A stretch of DNA of 64,000 nucleotides from Adiantum capillus-veneris. Lineage: Eukaryota > Streptophyta > Polypodiopsida > Polypodiales > Pteridaceae. Position 1 is the first letter of the stretch, and each line of letters starts with the position of its first letter. This document shows positions 1 through 10,301 of this stretch, piece by piece. A model generated the notes under the pieces. That model saw only the letters and a list, made by a program, of their open reading frames with translations, was not told the DNA's origin and ran no database searches. The DNA lies in assembly GCA_014529385.2 (NCBI GenBank), contig CM043957.1, positions 83,435,381 to 83,499,380 on the forward strand, given 5' to 3'. A program made the translations under genes and the position numbers.

Positions 1-313
1 TCTTCCCCCCCATGGTGGGCACCCGCCATAGAGCCCCCCCTCTCTCTCCTATCCACGCCACCTCATCCCCTTCTCTCTCTCTCTCGTTCTTCTTAGCCCA
101 AAGGCGTAGCCCCCACCATGGAGCCCACTCTCCCTCCACACCACACACTCACTCACCCTCACCCTCTCACACCCTCATCCTCTCCCTCACTCACCACCCC
201 AATCCCCTCTCCCTCTCTCGCGCTCTGTTCGGCTCCACCCTGCCTGCAATCCCTCTCTGTCTCCCTCTCGGCCTGTAGAAGGTGCAGCGCACAGCTCTTC
301 TCTCTCTCTCTCA

Positions 314-360
<47 letters not shown>

Positions 361-592
361 ACTCCCCCACCCCCATCTTCACGTAGTTGCCGGATGGCCG
401 CCAACACAAAGAAAAAAAATATATAAAAACATATATGTAATATATATAAGCCCCCGTTCCCATCGCACGCTTGCGCACACATATAAATACACACACACGC
501 ACTTACGCATGCGCACCCATATACAAACATACATATATATATATACATATATATACACATCCACCCACATGCACATACGTACATACACATGC
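1..592. repeat. CT/CA/AT-rich low-complexity block, copy 1
   Basis: Pyrimidine-rich sequence, a (CA)n run at about 315-359, then AT-rich sequence that ends directly at the LTR start TGTCGTG. The same block recurs at 6029-6912, again ending at that LTR start, and its CT/CA part recurs at about 62100-62757 inside the putative 3' LTR of the Tat-type element. Open frames here are only translations of simple repeats. It is probably LTR-derived. No gene is seen. Confidence 0.75.
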
Positions 593-980
593 TGTCGTGC
601 AGCTCCGCTACCATGTAGAGAAAGAGAGCAGAGAAATGCAAGCTAAGCTTCTTTGAAGCCTACACATTTAATGGTCAATGATCAAGGCTTGTTAACAGGC
701 CACGTTTAATGATTAATGTATGCCAATAGATACCTCAATGATGCCAAAACCTGATTATGCTTGAAGTTTACATATATATACAACATCCACCCACATGCAC
801 ATACGTACATACACATGCTGTCGTGCAGCTCCGCTACCATGTAGAGAAAGAGAGCAGAGAAATGCAAGCTAAGCTTCTTGAAGCCTACACATTTAATGGT
901 CAATGATCAAGGCTTGTTAACAGGCCACGTTTAATGATTAATGTATGCCAATAGATACCTCAATGATGCCAAAACTGATT
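559..980. repeat. 226-bp tandem duplication across the LTR start
   Basis: Two head-to-tail units, 559-784 and 785 to about 980. Each runs from the ATCCACCCACATGCAC flank through the TGTCGTGCAG LTR start to the CAATGATGCCAAAAC segment. The LTR start therefore occurs at both 593 and 819. The junction lies in a short ATATAT tract, which suggests slippage or unequal exchange. Confidence 0.8.
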
Positions 981-1665
981 ATTTTGGCCTCCTCATCAGG
1001 GTTAGTATGCATTTTATGCAGTTTGAGAAGTCTACGGCTTGGCAGGCAGAGTCCGGTGTCAGTTGTCGGCAATGCTGAGTTGGGTTATTTTGGCATTATT
1101 CAAGAATGTCGGCTCTTGCAATGCTTTAAAAGATATGTATGCCAAGTGTGGTGCCAAGCCATTAAATAATGGCCAAGGGCCACAATTATGTCGCCGATAG
1201 CCGCCTAAGCAATGGCTTCCGGAGCTTGCCTATGGTCGGCCGCCCAAGGCAACAAGCAGACGCCCAAAGTCGTAAGCGAAGGCCACCCAACTAAAGGGCA
1301 TGCCCAAAGGCCGCCCGCCCACAGGTAGAGTTCAAGGGCCACCCATTGGCAACTAAAAAGGGTTTTTAAGTGAATGTCAAACAAAAGAAGAAAGAGCAGG
1401 TCGATGGAGAGTAGTTGCAGCCACACAGGAGGAAGAGAAATGCTTGCGCAAGCTGGCTTGGGCCTCAGTCGGTGCGGAGAAGAAACGCGAAGTGCAGCCC
1501 TCGCCATAGCACTCCTCTTCGGTACCGGTTCCGCCAAATTCGACGCTACTTGAAAGTCTGAGCTGCCACATCATACTGGCCGTTCCTGTGCCATGCCAGT
1601 AGCGGCGGCGCTATTGGCTAATAATAGGACACCTTTTTTTTGCATGCGGAGATAGCAAGAAAAAA
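819..1665 (+). repeat. 5' LTR of unknown-ORF element, copy A (internally deleted)
   Basis: Collinear with 6913-8120 and 35004-36215 but missing about 340 bp between roughly 980 and 981, where CTGATT joins ATTTTGGCC. The shared segment with TTTTTTTTGCATGCGGAGATAGCAAG marks the approximate right edge. The exact LTR/leader border cannot be set because no clean solo LTR is present. Confidence 0.65.
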
Positions 1666-2557
1666 CGAAGTGAGGAGGCTATCAACGAAGGAGAACAAGG
1701 CTCGTAACGAGCAGAAAGCGAAGGAGAATAGGGCAAGGGGAGAGCAAAAGGCGTCAAGCAAGGCTCTCTCTCTCTCAATCTCCAATCAAGCTAAGCAAGG
1801 GAGTAAGGAGGTAAGCAAGGGCGAGCACTCTCTCTCGTCCTCTTGTCCTTGGTAAGCAAATGAAGAGAGCAAGGCTTGGAGAAGGCGGACCTTGGCATGT
1901 TAAGGCGAGCAATAAAGAAGGCGGAAAAGTAAAGGCTCTCGGAGCCGAGTCTTGAAGCAAGACTCTCGAGAAAGGGCTCTAACAAACAAAGAAGAGTAAA
2001 GATCTCTTCATCTTATGCATATGATAGAGAAGAGGGGAGCAAGGAGTCGGCAAGGAAGGGGTACTTTCTCTTGCTCTCAGACATAAGCAAGAAAGTTAAA
2101 GGTGCTCTCACTCTCTCATGCTTGAAAAGGAGAGTATCTCAGAGCGTTGCATGAAGCTGGCATGAGCTCGGAAGAGGAAAGCAAGTGTATCGTCCAAGCA
2201 GGGGTTAAGGGACTCGGAGCAAGTCGACGAGAGGTGAAGATAAAGCTCATGAACAGCAGATAAGCCAGTCCAAAGTGCATAAAGCAAGAAGATACAGGAT
2301 AATTGGTAATAAATGAAGCTTGATGATCAAGGTAGTGAGCAGAATTGAAGACTGCAGAATCTATGGGTATTTGAATCAGATAAAGCAACAAGAGGACATT
2401 TCCACAACCTTCATCATATAGAGATTGAATTAACATTCTTTTAAGTCTGGTGTCGTTAACGGCCCGGTTAATTCTATAAAGCGGGAGCCTAAACTCCTAG
2501 TTAGCAGATGATCCAAGTGACGGTGCTGTTAACAGCCCGCCTTGGCTAAGGATTAAG
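1666..2557 (+). other. Untranslated leader of copy A
   Basis: Purine-rich leader with short CT runs, matched by 31531-32405 and 36216-37100. No convincing ORF or known primer-binding site of the TGGTATCAGAGC type is seen. Minus-strand frames here, though also open in the other copies, have no recognisable protein features. Confidence 0.55.
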
Positions 2558-2617
2558 TTGTACTCAAGCGTTAATCAATTAATTGATGATTATGATGATT
2601 TCCAGATTCAATTACAT

Positions 2618-3058
2618 ATGTTGTTCTTGTTCTCTTTCTTTCACACCTCCCATAGCCAGAGGCCCGGCGCCTGCCTGACTCAAGTAGAGAACACATATCC
2701 CCCGACATCTTTGGTGAACTCGACGCGAAACGAGCCGGGGTGGGAGATGGAGATGGAGATTCCAACGAAGATGAAGATTTTATTTGAAGAATTTATCACA
2801 CATGTTTCTAATGGAAAATCAAGAGTTCCAGATTTTTCTAAGATGATGCAAGTGATGCAGGGATCATTGCATGAAGTAGAAGTCGTGAAGACAAAGAAGC
2901 AGATAGAAGAAGCTTTAAATGCAGCATTGGATGCAGTGTGCAATGAAAGACGAATGCTTGATGGTGAATATGATCCAAAAGGCTACCTAGAGTGTTACGA
3001 GCAAGAAATGAAGCGTGAAAGAGTGCCAAAAGTTCAAATGATTTCAGAGTTTGAATAG
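2618..3058 (+). CDS. Unknown-ORF element protein, N-terminal part (copy A)
   Basis: The frame is open upstream to about 2558. The first in-frame ATG is at 2618, and a second, perhaps better, start is at 2747, where an acidic Met-Glu-rich segment begins. I do not recognise the protein. It has a short hydrophobic start if 2618 is used, then a charged, helix-prone region. It ends at a TAG (3056-3058), and the next codons continue in the same frame into the following ORF. Copy B (32406-32922) carries the same TAG at the same place but has added breaks: a deletion near 32645, a CAG-to-TAG change (2900 versus 32764) and a CGA-to-TGA change (2951 versus 32815). The two pieces may once have been a single protein of about 640 residues. 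Confidence 0.5.
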   Translation: MLFLFSFFHTSHSQRPGACLTQVENTYPPTSLVNSTRNEPGWEMEMEIPTKMKILFEEFITHVSNGKSRVPDFSKMMQVMQGSLHEVEVVKTKKQIEEALNAALDAVCNERRMLDGEYDPKGYLECYEQEMKRERVPKVQMISEFE

Positions 3059-3061
3059 CTT

Positions 3062-4540
3062 GTGTGTGACGATATTAAGGAGCAAGTTCAAGTTATTGCA
3101 AGAACATATGCAAATAATTGGGATGCTTTTGCAGAAGCAATTTTACAGGGGATCTCAGTGAATAAAGACCTGGATCTTCAAAAAATTCAAAGCAGACAAG
3201 ATGAGGAGCCATTTTTCTTAATGCAAAAATCATATCATACAGGTGATCAATATTCTATCCGAGCTAAGTTAGAATCTGTTATTGATGCATGTCTTCTGGA
3301 AGACGAGACATTATTGCATGCAGATGATGATTTCATAGTAGATATTGTTTATGCTCAATTGGGATTGTCTTCTTTATTCCAAAGCAGCTATGACTCTATG
3401 GATGCTAAGCATGCAGTCATATCCTCTCAAAGTGACATAAATGAGAAAGCAGGTTTCTCAGAGCCAGAACATGGTTTGCATACAAGCATAGTTGCTAGCA
3501 GTGATCAAGAAACATGTTTGTCAGAGTCAATATGTGATGTGGATGCCCATTTGGAGTGCTCTTTGGGTATAGAGCATGAAGAGAATGCTTATGCAGCATT
3601 ACATGCAAAAGCAATTGTTTTGGATGATGCTATACAAGAGGGTTTCATGTATATGGCTGCATTTCAGGACACTAGTGATGATGTAGATGTATTTGATGGT
3701 CAACCATATGTATTTGATGTGAACCAAGACAAAGATTATGATTATGGAGATGCATATTCAGAGGGGGTGATGGATGATGATCAGTCTATGACTGCTACAA
3801 GTTATAGGGTTTGCTATGATGATGCTATGGAAAAAGAAGTTGATGCTATCTTTGTAATGCATGCTGAGACTTGTGCTATTGAAGTGGAAAGATATTTGAA
3901 TGGGAATGTGAAGCTGCCAGAACAATTCGTGCCTATGTATGCAACAAGCCATGAGGTTTCCTGTGATAATACTCACAAACTAGGTGGTTCCTGTGATAAT
4001 ACTCACAAACTAGGTGGTTCCTGTGATAATACTCACAAACTAGGTGGTTCCTCCAAGGAGGAAGATATGGAGCTTATGGATCTGCTTGATGATGTGCTAG
4101 AGGAATTTCGAGTTCCTTGTGACAAGAGTAGTGAAGAACATCCTACAACATATGATGAAGAGCTTGTGTTTATTTTGGATGAGGCTCTAGAGGAGTTTGT
4201 GCCTACTAGAGAAGGCAACCATGTAGCGTTTGTGGTATCAAATGAAGTGATGGAATTCCGTGACTCACAAATGCAGATTGATATTTTGGAAACCATAGTG
4301 ATTGAATTGATTTTGCCACTGGGTTTTGCTATGATGGGAATTTGGGACTTTTTGTTCCTATGCTATGAGAAAGTTTGTGGAGATGCAATATACTTGAAAT
4401 ATGATCATCCACTACCTTATGATCCAAGAGGTTATAATGCTAGCTATGATTGCTGTCAGCTACTTTATATGCCCTATGTTCCTGGAGGATGGTGCAAATT
4501 TTTTAAAGGAATGCTCACAGTTGGGCAAATGATTAGTTAG
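3062..4540 (+). CDS. Unknown-ORF element protein, main part (copy A, ~492 codons)
   Basis: A long open frame rich in Asp, Glu and Met, continuous in frame with the preceding ORF across one TAG. The first codon after the stop is not ATG, so independent initiation is doubtful. I recognise no domain. Visible features are an acidic central region, three exact tandem copies of a ten-residue unit SCDNTHKLGG (DNA about 3957-4047, 30-bp period), and a less acidic, partly hydrophobic C-terminal part (from about 4270) with a Trp/Phe/Cys-rich end. Copy B (32926-34388) keeps the whole layout, including the decapeptide repeat, but is split by indels. Conservation of layout between copies argues for a real coding sequence. 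It could be a captured host gene or a lineage-specific element protein. Confidence 0.6.
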   Translation: MCDDIKEQVQVIARTYANNWDAFAEAILQGISVNKDLDLQKIQSRQDEEPFFLMQKSYHTGDQYSIRAKLESVIDACLLEDETLLHADDDFIVDIVYAQLGLSSLFQSSYDSMDAKHAVISSQSDINEKAGFSEPEHGLHTSIVASSDQETCLSESICDVDAHLECSLGIEHEENAYAALHAKAIVLDDAIQEGFMYMAAFQDTSDDVDVFDGQPYVFDVNQDKDYDYGDAYSEGVMDDDQSMTATSYRVCYDDAMEKEVDAIFVMHAETCAIEVERYLNGNVKLPEQFVPMYATSHEVSCDNTHKLGGSCDNTHKLGGSCDNTHKLGGSSKEEDMELMDLLDDVLEEFRVPCDKSSEEHPTTYDEELVFILDEALEEFVPTREGNHVAFVVSNEVMEFRDSQMQIDILETIVIELILPLGFAMMGIWDFLFLCYEKVCGDAIYLKYDHPLPYDPRGYNASYDCCQLLYMPYVPGGWCKFFKGMLTVGQMIS

Positions 4541-5155
4541 TTTCCCGTTTGATCTCGGGGGCTACTAAAGTGCCAGTTGCAGATTTGGAGAGTACCAGTT
4601 ACCTGTTGTAGCAGGTTGCATGGTACAAGATTTTGTTTTCTAGATTATGACGAGTCATAATAGGTTTTGTTATGCGGTCAATAAGCGTACATGGTTGGCT
4701 TCCAACTGACTTCTTTGGACAACTGTTGAAGTATCTTTACATCTTTTGAGTTGGTTCTGCTACGAGAACTTGAGGTAAAGGACTTGACGGCCATTCCGTG
4801 TGGAGACAAAGTAAGGCATACTTGAGCTTGACAGGGTTCCTTAAAGAGAGCTTAATGGTCAAGCTGTGTGCATCATTAACTGGAGCACTTGAGTCTGGCA
4901 GGGTTCACTAAACAAGTTATCCATGATTGAATGCTTTGCAGATATGGCAGATACTGTTCAAAGATTTTTGATGGGCAGCTACCTAATGATTAAGCTAGAA
5001 CATTGATGATAGGGTATAAGACTTATTTCATTTTTTATATGTTTACCAGTTACGTGAGTTTGATGATGGGTAAGGAGCTTAAGGTACCTGTAGCAGATGC
5101 ATATTAAAGTGTTGTTGGCATAGACCGGAGGCTGTGTAGGTTCAAAGGGGGTGAA
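4541..5155 (+). other. 3' untranslated part and polypurine tract of copy A
   Basis: About 600 bp without a supported gene, closely matched by 34389-35003. It ends in CAAAGGGGGTGAA directly before the TGTCGTG LTR start, as expected for a plus-strand primer tract of an LTR element. Confidence 0.65.
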
Positions 5156-6028
5156 TGTCGTGCAGCTCCGCTGCCATGTAGAGAAAAAGAGAAGAGAAAT
5201 GCAATCTAAGCTTCTTTGAAGCCTACACATTTAATGGTCAATGATCAGGGCTTGTTAACAAGCCAAGTTTAATGATTAATGTATGCCAAATGCGGCTTAA
5301 AAGGGACAACAGATGCCAGATGTATGCCAGCTGCGGCTTAAAAGGGCCAACAGATACCTCAATGATGCCAAAAATGATTATGCTTGAAGTGAGCACAGAT
5401 GGGAGTTTATGGTCTAGAACTGTAATGCTTGAAGTGCTCTACCGGCATGTCTTTACGGCTCGTCGATTGAAGCTACGATGAAGAAGTTATGGCATATTGA
5501 AGTTTGAGTCGATTGCAGATCCGTACTGGAATGGACAACTGCAGATGAGGTGACAGAGATGAAATGAATGCACGGGCTTGAAGTGCTCACTTTTTGGAGT
5601 GCGTCGGTCTTTTCAAATCAGTAATCGGAGTCCCGATCCCCAAGATATTAGCCGCCGTTAAAGATTCATTGGGGGCCAGCTCCGTACCAGTCCGATCGGC
5701 TCGGTCGGGGTGCCATCTAGGAATTTTGGCCTCCTCATCAGGGTAAGTATGCGTTTTATGCAGTTTGAGAAGTCTACGGCTTGGCAGGCAGAGTCCGGTG
5801 TCAGTTGTCGGAAATGCTGAGCTGGGTTATTTTGACATTATTCAAGAATGTCGGCTGTTGCAATGCTTTCAAAGATATGTATGCCAAGTGTCGTATGGCC
5901 AAGGGCCACAATTATGGCCACTAAGCAATGGCAAGTCGGCCGCCCAAGGCAACAAGTAGCCGCCCAAAGTGGTAAGCGAAAGCCACCCAACTAAAGGGCA
6001 TGGCCAAAGGCCCGCCCGCCCAGAGGTA
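5156..6028 (+). repeat. 3' LTR of copy A, truncated
   Basis: Starts TGTCGTGCAG after the purine tract and follows the full LTR (6913-8120) up to the GCCCGCCC segment near 6020. It then breaks into the CT-rich block at a GTATTCTTAACC junction. An internal duplication of a GCCAGATGTATGCC-type motif lies near 5310-5330. Confidence 0.7.
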
Positions 6029-6801
6029 TTCTTAACCACACCCCCCCCCACCCTCTCATTCCCCCTTCCTTGGCCCACTTATATTCTCCTCCCCCCTCTC
6101 TTCCCCACCCGCTCGCCTCACCCTCCCCTCTGCCTCATTACCCCCCCTTGGCCCGCTATCCCCACCCTCTTTTTTCCCCCCACACCATTGACTTCTTCCC
6201 CTCCTCTCATCCTTGAGACACCATGCAAGACAAGAGAATAGGACAAACCCCCCCCCCCCCCCCCCCCCTCCCCTCACACACTCTCTTCCCCCCCATGGTG
6301 GGCACCTACCATAGAGCCCCCTCTCTCTCCTATCCACGCCACCTCATCCCCTTCTCTCTCTCGTTCTTCTCAGCCCAAAGGCGTAGCACCCACCATGGAG
6401 CCCACTCTCCCTCCACACCACACACTCACTCACCCTCACCCTCTCACACCCTCATCCTCTTCCTCACTCACCACCCCAATCCCCTCTCCCTCTCTCGCGC
6501 TCTGTTCGGCTCCACCCTGCCTGCAATCCTTCTCTCTCTCCCTCTCGGCCTGTAGAAGGTGCAGCGCACAGCTCTTCTCTCTCTCTCAATACACACACAC
6601 CACACACACAGACACACACACACACACACACACCACGCATACACACACACACACACACCACTCCCCCACCCCCATCTTCACGTAGCTGCCGACTGGCTGC
6701 CAACACAAAGAAAAAATAAATTATAAAAACATATATATAATATATATAAGCCCCCATTCCCACCGCACGCTTGCGCACACATATACATATATACATATAT
6801 A

Positions 6802-6857
<56 letters not shown>

Positions 6858-6912
6858 CACACACACACACACACACACATCCGCCCACATGCACATACGT
6901 ACATACACACGC
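6029..6912. repeat. CT/CA/AT-rich low-complexity block, copy 2
   Basis: Begins ATTCTTAACCACACC, the same motif as at about 62100. It contains a poly-C run near 6247-6267, (CA)n near 6590-6660, (TA)n near 6800-6853 and (CA)n at 6857-6879, and ends exactly at an LTR start (6913). There is no gene; long frames are repeat translations. Confidence 0.75.
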
Positions 6913-8120
6913 TGTCGTGCAGCTCCGCTGCCATGTAGAGAAAGAGAGCAGAGAAATGCAAGCTAAGCTTCTTTGAAGCCTACACATTTAATGGTCAATG
7001 ATCAGGGCTTGTTAATAGGCCAAGTTTAATGATTAATGTATGCCAGATGGGGCTTAAAAGGGCCAACAGATACCTCAATGATGCCAAAAATGATTATGCT
7101 TGAAGTGAGCACAGATGAGAGTTTATGGTCTAGAACTGTAGTGCTTGAAGTGCTCTACCGGCCTGTCTTTACGGCTCGTCGATTAAAGCTACGATGAAGA
7201 AGTTATGGCATATTGAAGTTTGAGTCGATTGCAGATCCGTACCGGATTGGACAACTGCATATGATATGACAGAGATGAAATGAATGCACGGGCTTGAAGT
7301 GCTCACTTTCTGGAGCGCGTCGATCTTTTCAGATCAGTAATCGGAGTCGCGATCGCCAAGATATTAGCCGTTAAAGATTCACTAGGGGTCGGCTGTGTAC
7401 CAGTCCGGTCGGCTCGGTTGGGGTGCCATCTGGGAAATTTGGCCTCCTCATCAGGGTTAGTATGCGTTTTATGCAGTTTGAGAAGTCTATGGCTTGGCAG
7501 GCAGAGTCCCGGTGTTAGTTGTCGGCAATGCTGAGCTGGGTTATTTTGGCATTATTCAAGAATGTCAGCTCTTGCAATGCTTTAAAAGATATGTATGCCA
7601 AGTGTGGTGCCAAGCCATTAAATAATGGCCAAGGGCCACAATTATGGCGCCGATAGCCGCCTAAGCAATGGCTTCCAGAGCTTGCCTATGGTCGGCCGCC
7701 CAAGGCAACAAGCAGACGCCCAAAGTCGTAAGCGAAGGCCACCCAACTAAAGGGCATGCCCAAAGGCTGCCCGCCCACAGGTAGTTCAAGGGCCACCCAT
7801 TGGGAACTAAAAAGGGTTTTTTAAGTGAATGTGAAACAAAAGAAGAAAGAGCAGGTCTATGGAGAGCAGTTGCAGCCATGCAGGAGGAAGACAAATGATT
7901 GCGCAAGTTGGCTCGGGCCTCAATTGATGCGGAGAAGAAACGCGAAGTGCAGCCCTCGCCATAACGCTCCTCTTCGGTACCGGTTTTGCCAAATTCGACG
8001 CTACTTGAAAGTCCGAGCTGCCACATCATAGTGGCCGTTCCTGTGCCATGCTAGCAGCGGCGGCGCTATTGGCTAATAATAGGACACCTTTTTTTTGCAT
8101 GCGGAGATGGCAAGAAAAAA
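6913..8120 (+). repeat. Full-length 5' LTR of copy B (~1.2 kb)
   Basis: Starts TGTCGTGCAGCTCC and is collinear over its whole length with 35004-36215. It is the most complete LTR of this family here and provides the reference for the deletion in 819-1665. Homology ends at the run of A's at 8115-8120. Confidence 0.7.
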
Positions 8121-8124
8121 CTAG

Positions 8125-8259
8125 AGTGCTTCGTCAGCGTGTATAAGCGGAAGTGGATAACAAATTGGTATACAGGTACAAGCCTTCAAGGCGATTTCAA
8201 TTAGAGAGAGCAAGCACTGAACAAGAGTATAGATCGTAAAGAAGATTGTCGAAATGAAA

Positions 8260-8310
<51 letters not shown>

Positions 8311-8563
8311 ACGTATTATTTGTTTTGCACAAACTTTCTTATGCCAAGTGAGTATAAGTGACTGAAACGATTTGATGAAAATAGTATGCCAAAAAATTGA
8401 AGAATTATGAACGGAACATTGTATGTAGCATGCAATGATTTCTTTACAATGAAATGGACAAATCTTCTGTGGAGAAGAGGAGGAGGACTATATCGGTAAG
8501 ATGCTCTTCAGAGTGGCGCGTGTGGGGAACTCGTTGATAGAGAAATAACGCGAAACGAATTGT
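8125..8563. other. Helitron 3' subterminal region with (GA)n run
   Basis: Holds a (GA)n microsatellite at about 8263-8309 and otherwise AT-rich sequence. No gene is seen. A longer open frame (to 8488) on the minus strand overlaps the real exon in another phase and is not supported. Confidence 0.5.
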
Positions 8564-10301
8564 TTAGTTATGTGAAGGCGCGAGTAGGCCGAGCACGTCT
8601 GCAATCTGCACGAACAACATACAATGGTGTTTTGTGGAGCAACTAGCCAGCACGGCGATGTCGATGTTGATTTGTCGACTGAGTGTATCCCAAGTGATGT
8701 AATGTGGATACCATGGGGCAGGTGGTTGAACTGGCCATGGAATGAACTCGCTCCATTTATGCATGTAGTGTTTGAGCACCCGCTCTTGCAAATGTGGGTA
8801 AAGACAGTATTGGAACTTGTACATTGCAGTCTCAAATTCTGGCTGCTACTCAATCAGATCAGTTGGAATTGGCCTACCCATTCTAAACTGAAAAGAAAAG
8901 GCATTTAAATCAAAACAGTTGATAAGTTGTCATGTCTGCCATAGTTTGAATGGAAACAGAAAGACATTGTTGTAGGCAATGATCAAAATTATGTGACAAA
9001 GACAGTGAACAAAACAATGAAATAAAGACGGCAGAAGTTTACAGCTATACCTTCGTGTTTTTTTTCAAAAAATAATATTTTCTCAACCTTGGTGGATGTC
9101 CAGAACAAACGTTATAACCTAATGCAATTGTTGTCTTCTGTTGTTTAATATAGAAAAATTCTAAGTTTCTAGCTTTATGAATATTGGTACTGGTTGCTAA
9201 AGTGGTAATTTCAAAATTGTCCTCGAAAGGAATGTGTGTCCGAATGTCCTCTCGCATTCTCTTCGAAGGATTGCGCTTGTGCTGGCCAATGCGTTTATGG
9301 ATGTTATTCGTGACTCCGATATATCTTCTATCGTTCTTCGTGCAGCGTATATTGTAGACTATGTATTCTTCCCGCAACGCTGCTTTTTCTGGGGTGGAAG
9401 GCCGATGCTTGTCTCTGGTTGTTGATGAGTGTCTAAATCTGTAGTACATCCAGATTGGTTAGGTCAATAAAAAAAATGACATTGCTGCGGAGAAGTGAAT
9501 AGAATCTAGTGATACTTGTTATCCATACATGCCTTGGTCTCTTGCAACTGGCTCGTATGGGGAGGCTGGTTGTCCATAATTTATTGCCTTGTGTTCGCTG
9601 TAGTGCCATGCTACCTTCTGGATTGTGATAGGTGGATTAGTTGCGTCGTGCGTGTGGTTTGCCGAAGTCATGAAATTTGTCAAGATACCGGCACATTTTT
9701 CTTGAGTGGCTTTTGAAAGTTCAACCAAGTCAATGTTGTAACCAAACCGCAGCTGTTCCATCGCGTACAATGTAATTCCTTCAGATTTTGTGTCGAGGAG
9801 TTGTTGTGCTTCAACATTATGCAACATACTCTCATCATCCTCGTACTAGATATCAAGCTCTTCAAGTATTTGCTTCATGAGACCTACAGGATGCAGGAGC
9901 AAGCTTGTTAGCACTACACATAGAAGGCATTATATTTTCCTTTTCTAATAGTACCTGTTGTCATCCTTTCTGTGTTTGGTGTGGCCATTGTTTGGTCTAG
10001 AGCTTTATATCTTGCGTCGCACTTGTTCATGAAGTTGCGAAGTTCTTGAAAAGTATGGAACCCCTCAATATACGCATGGGGTTTCTCGCCTGCTGAGTTT
10101 GCCAATCTCATCTGCTTAGTCGTGAGGTAAAATCTCTTAGGTTGTATCGCTGGTTGCGTTTCCTTTGCGTTGTTCGTATATTGCTTGAAGAGCTGCATAG
10201 TAAAATGAGTGATTGATTTGCATGTGTACACGCAGGCAGATGCAAGATCAAAGAAGCGTGCAAAATGTACCGTGTTGTGATCCATTGTTTGATTCAGTTT
10301 C
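8564..10301 (-). pseudogene. Helitron-linked spliced gene with GIY-YIG nuclease domain
   Basis: Four exons can be joined with GT-AG introns in a consistent frame: 10301-9955, 9883-9529, 9438 to about 9048, and 8887-8564. The first exon starts after a CAG acceptor, with an ATG at 10285. Exon 3 carries a GIY-YIG domain. Counting residues from the open-frame start at 9449, these are Tyr29-Ile-Val-Tyr32 for GIY, Tyr43-Ile-Gly45 for YIG, Arg53 and His57 in the following helix, metal-ligand candidate Glu97, and Gly-Tyr-Asn at 111-113. Such domains cut DNA in homing endonucleases, UvrC and Penelope-type elements. Exons 1, 2 and 4 match nothing I know. TAG codons at 9848-9846 and 8848-8846 break the frame. 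The gene follows the helicase on the same strand, so it probably belongs to the Helitron, though a passenger gene is possible. Confidence 0.65.
9045..9438 (-). CDS. GIY-YIG endonuclease-like exon
   Basis: This is the best-preserved exon of the gene above, listed separately because the domain is clear. It has no stop until a TAG (9047-9045) that would fall inside an intron if the AAG/GTATAG donor at its end is used. All landmarks of the fold are in order and at usual spacing over about 90 residues: the two Tyr motifs about 10 residues apart, the basic helix, the Glu in the later helix, and a closing GYN. The first motif is a variant (no Gly before the Ile). The layout is closest to Seg-type or homing-type enzymes rather than SLX1 or UvrC, from motif spacing only. 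Confidence 0.75.

Larger units (their letters stand above)
819..6028 (+). mobile_element. Non-autonomous LTR element with unknown ORF, copy A
   Basis: The order is LTR-like sequence (819 to about 1665), untranslated leader, a long ORF (2618-4540), a purine tract just before 5156, and a second LTR with the same TGTCGTGCAG start (5156 to about 6028). I see no gag, protease, reverse transcriptase, RNase H or integrase motif, so movement would need enzymes supplied in trans (a LARD-like layout). Copy B, in the same order, flanks the Helitron, and a third truncated copy lies at 36216-37650. The 5' LTR has an internal deletion of about 340 bp relative to 6913-8120. The exact 3' edge of the LTR and any target duplication are not resolved. 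Confidence 0.75.
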
